Shown: piece by piece, positions 61,774 to 64,000 of the stretch
Position numbering within the stretch: position 1 is the first letter of the stretch
Layout: every line of letters starts with the position of its first letter
Program-made: the position numbers and the translations under genes
The notes under the pieces: model-generated
Told to the model about the DNA's origin: nothing
The model's input: the letters and a program-made list of their open reading frames with translations, nothing else
Databases searched by the model: none
Origin: CAIVPM01 sp964615145
GTDB lineage: Bacteria > Bacteroidota > Bacteroidia > Chitinophagales > Chitinophagaceae
Length of the DNA stretch: 64,000 bases
Reading direction: 5' to 3'
Assembly (NCBI GenBank): GCA_964615145.1
Contig: CAZTOP010000008.1
Location: forward strand, 1-64,000

Positions 61774-62406
61774 TTAGTTAATTATTTTCTTAGCAATCCA
61801 GTAAACGCCATAAGTAAAAAAAGGAGCTGTAATTACATCAATCGTGTAATGTACGTGTTGAAATAATACCATTATACCAATAAGTATTGAAGCTACTAAT
61901 GTGATGATTTTATGCCATTTTTTTTGAACACATAAATACATTAAAAATACAGTTGAAGTGTGTCCGGAATAAAAAAGATCTTTTGTAATAAACTTACCGC
62001 CATAAAAAATATTGGTAACCGGATCTATCAATGGAATTAAATGATTAGGGGGATTAAATGCCACTAAAGTTATTGAAACAAATCTTGATATTGACAATAC
62101 TATAAATCCCCAGAGAAATTGTAAAAAAAATCTGGGTTGTTTGATGGCTTGTGTAATAGTTAATGCTGCACAAAACCAAATAATGGAAAATATTGGATAT
62201 GATAAATTAACAGGAGGCAGTTGGTACAAAAACCAATCGTGTATTTGATAACCTTCTCTTGACTCAATTAAATCAAAAAATATTGGAAAGAATAATAGAA
62301 TTGCTATTAATAACACAACCCCAATAATAAGTTTCCTTTTAAAAACTTTATCAGCCCAATTTTCTACCCACCTTAGTGAAATATTGTTTGAATGTAATGT
62401 TGCCAC
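61774..62406 (-). CDS. PAP2/sphingomyelin-synthase-like membrane protein
   Basis: A 210-residue membrane protein with about six helices. The catalytic-type residues of the PAP2_C (sphingomyelin synthase) group are present: H149 in YSGHTS and H186-x3-D190 in HVHYTIDV. Eukaryotic relatives transfer phosphocholine or phosphoethanolamine to ceramide, and Bacteroidota do make sphingolipids, so a lipid head-group transferase is plausible but not shown. It lies alone between sucC and cmk. Confidence 0.8.
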   Translation of the reverse strand: MATLHSNNISLRWVENWADKVFKRKLIIGVVLLIAILLFFPIFFDLIESREGYQIHDWFLYQLPPVNLSYPIFSIIWFCAALTITQAIKQPRFFLQFLWGFIVLSISRFVSITLVAFNPPNHLIPLIDPVTNIFYGGKFITKDLFYSGHTSTVFLMYLCVQKKWHKIITLVASILIGIMVLFQHVHYTIDVITAPFFTYGVYWIAKKIIN

Positions 62407-62448
62407 AAATAAATTTTCTGATTTTCGAATTATACTTCAGCTTTTAAT

Positions 62449-63132
62449 TTAAGCTTCAATTTTTTCTTTAGCCCAACTTAATGCAAGTGCTAACTGTTCT
62501 TCCCTTGTTAACAAACTATTGTCTAAAACCCTTGCATCATCAGCTTTTCGCAATGGGCTAAATTCTCTATTGCTATCAATATAATCTCTCATTTCTAAAT
62601 TATTCTGAACCTCTTCAATAGTCGCAATTATATTTTTATCCAGCATTTCTCTAAATCTTCTTTCGACTCTTACAGCAATATCTGCAGTAACAAAAATTTT
62701 TAATGCAGCATTGGGGAAAACCGTAGTTCCAATGTCTCTCCCATCCATCACAATTCCCTTTTTTTTACCCATTCTTTGTTGTTGAGCAACAGCAAATTCC
62801 CTCACCTCTTTGATAGTAGAAACGGAACTTACATTTTCGCTTACCAGCATCTCTCTGATTAATGTATCAACATTTTCACCATTAAGCAAAATATGACTTT
62901 TATTATCCTCAATGTTATACTCAAAATCTAAATGAATATCTGTTAAAGCTTTTGTAATTTCTTTAGGTTTGTTCCAATCTATGTGATTACGTAAACAGTA
63001 CAACGTAATAGCACGATACATTGCACCACTATCAATAAAAATATAGTTTAACTCTTTTGCAAGTTGGTTTGCCAGGGTACTTTTCCCACACGACGAATAA
63101 CCATCGATTGCAATGATAATTTTCTTTACCAT
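62449..63132 (-). CDS. cmk: Cytidylate kinase
   Basis: A 227-residue nucleoside monophosphate kinase that phosphorylates CMP and dCMP with ATP. The P-loop GYSSCGKST lies at 11-19, followed by the CMP-binding segment IFIDSGAMYRAITLYCL and DGRDIGTTVFPNA, with the lid and C-terminal DARVLDNS. The length and motifs are typical of bacterial Cmk. It is a single gene. Confidence 0.95.
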   Translation of the reverse strand: MVKKIIIAIDGYSSCGKSTLANQLAKELNYIFIDSGAMYRAITLYCLRNHIDWNKPKEITKALTDIHLDFEYNIEDNKSHILLNGENVDTLIREMLVSENVSSVSTIKEVREFAVAQQQRMGKKKGIVMDGRDIGTTVFPNAALKIFVTADIAVRVERRFREMLDKNIIATIEEVQNNLEMRDYIDSNREFSPLRKADDARVLDNSLLTREEQLALALSWAKEKIEA

Positions 63133-63235
63133 TTTGCAAATATAGATATTGACATCTTTTGCAGTTCAATCAAACACGTTAGCTGAATACGCCAATATCG
63201 TTTTGTTTTTTTGAATTTAGAAAAATCAAAAATGT

Positions 63236-63259
63236 GCAATCGATATCGACTTCGATTGC
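63236..63259. promoter_or_regulatory. Palindromic site upstream of the second pectinesterase
   Basis: GCAATCGA (63236-63243) pairs with TCGATTGC (63252-63259). Further palindromes follow at 63306-63316 (GTTACAGTAAC) and 63329-63344 (TCGAAAT-CA-ATTTCGA). They may be regulator-binding sites; no factor is identified. Confidence 0.35.
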
Positions 63260-63390
63260 ATTAATTTATAACATATTTTAATCTAATTTGAAATGGAAAT
63301 ATATTGTTACAGTAACTAGTTTTATGATTCGAAATCAATTTCGAGAACGATTGTATCAAAATTTATTGAACAAAAAAAACAAATTGCCTT

Positions 63391-64000
63391 ATGAAAAAAA
63401 TTGCACTTTTCATTGCATTTTTATTTGTAATTGTGTTTTCCGAAGCACAAACCTACAATGCAACAGTAGCCAAAGATGGTAGTGGTACACACACAACTAT
63501 TGCAGCTGCCATAGCATCAGCCCCCACAAACAGTAGCTCTAACTACTACATTTTTGTTAAATCAGGGGTCTATTACGAAAAAGATACTGTACCAACCAAC
63601 AGACCTAATATAGTTATGGTTGGTGAAAATGTTTTAAATACAATACTTTATTACAACGATAATGCAAACACACTTTACAACGGTAGTCCGATTGGCACCT
63701 CTGGTTCTGCAGCATTTTTTGTAAATGGAGCTAACTTTTCGGCATTTAATATGACATTTCAGAACAATAGTGGTGTAGCAGCCGGACAGTCGGTTGCTGT
63801 AAACATCAGTGGAGATAAAGCAGCATTTAGAAACTGTAGATTTCTTGGTTTTCAAGATGTATTGTACTGCAAAAATGCTGGCATATCTTCCTACTTTAGA
63901 AACTGCTATATAGAGGGTACTGTTGATTTTATTTTTGGAGCTTCTACAAGCTGGTTTGAAGGTTGTTACATTTATTGTAAGTCTCGTCAGAGTGGTGGCG
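63391..64000 (+). CDS. Secreted pectinesterase, N-terminal part (cut by window end)
   Basis: The first 203 residues of a secreted pectin methylesterase starting at ATG 63391. A signal peptide (MKKIALFIAFLFVIVFSEAQ) is followed by the family opening (TVAKDGSGTHTTIAAAIASA), the catalytic segment GFQDVLY and the VDFIFGAS motif. It is similar to the enzyme at 34794-37658 but clearly a separate gene with about one-half identity by eye. The rest, including any T9SS tail, is outside the window. Confidence 0.92.
   Translation, partial: MKKIALFIAFLFVIVFSEAQTYNATVAKDGSGTHTTIAAAIASAPTNSSSNYYIFVKSGVYYEKDTVPTNRPNIVMVGENVLNTILYYNDNANTLYNGSPIGTSGSAAFFVNGANFSAFNMTFQNNSGVAAGQSVAVNISGDKAAFRNCRFLGFQDVLYCKNAGISSYFRNCYIEGTVDFIFGASTSWFEGCYIYCKSRQSGG

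Noticed and set aside
1..64000. tRNA, rRNA, CRISPR, transposase or complete prophage genes
   Set aside because: I looked through the gene-free stretches on both strands and saw no tRNA cloverleaf, rRNA, transposase or phage structural gene.

Overview
This window is AT-rich bacterial chromosome (about one third G+C by eye) from a member of the Bacteroidota, most likely a Chitinophagaceae-type organism. The evidence is the type IX secretion (T9SS) C-terminal sorting domains of both type A and type B, the TANNTTTG-type promoters, and several families typical of the phylum (DUF3276, DUF4290, DUF2807, DUF6526, and the ABC permease/M1 peptidase fusion). It is a draft scaffold with two runs of exactly 100 N (19198-19297 and 52841-52940). 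Both runs are flanked by duplicated sequence and are probably unmerged contig overlaps rather than missing DNA. No rRNA, tRNA or CRISPR array was seen.

Layout. 1-10 kb: acyl-CoA dehydrogenase (cut by the window edge), glutaminyl-tRNA synthetase, ClpC, a STAS-like protein, a penicillin-acylase-family hydrolase, a YkgJ-type Cys-cluster protein and an acyl-ACP desaturase. 10-19 kb: a NUMOD4/HNH endonuclease, a CPA1 antiporter and a DUF389 membrane protein, then a tight MoxR-type operon (SpoIIM-like, DUF4129, DUF4350, MoxR AAA+, DUF58). 19-22.5 kb: a small secreted protein across gap 1, ClpX, a 50-residue protein, a NUDIX hydrolase and a DUF486 protein. 22.5-29.4 kb is an accessory zone. It holds a 21-bp minisatellite, a restriction-modification system whose C5 methyltransferase carries an integrase-type Arm domain, several hypothetical genes and intergenic hairpin/inverted repeats. 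29.4-34 kb: an ABC ATPase and a permease fused to an M1 aminopeptidase.

34-48 kb: YajQ, a T9SS pectinesterase, MtaB, a PUR-domain protein, PEP carboxykinase, small envelope proteins, glycyl-tRNA synthetase, GalE and a flotillin-like protein with tandem N-terminal modules. 48-55 kb: an NTF2-like protein, a DUF4290 protein with an Asn/Arg-rich tail, and a very large T9SS type B surface protein with 52-residue Cys repeats across gap 2. 55-60 kb is an envelope-sensing locus: ECF sigma and anti-sigma on the minus strand, diverging from a T9SS regulatory-domain protein and a VWA protein with a TonB-plug-like segment. 60-64 kb: SucC, a sphingomyelin-synthase-like PAP2 protein, cytidylate kinase, and the start of a second pectinesterase cut by the window end.

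The general theme is a polymer-degrading, surface-protein-rich Bacteroidota: pectinesterases with T9SS tails, a giant repeat adhesin and an ECF-controlled envelope locus. The most unusual items are the Arm-domain methyltransferase with its restriction enzyme and adjoining minisatellite, the vault-like layout of the flotillin protein, and the T9SS-tailed protein with a Cys-rich domain ahead of its only membrane segment.
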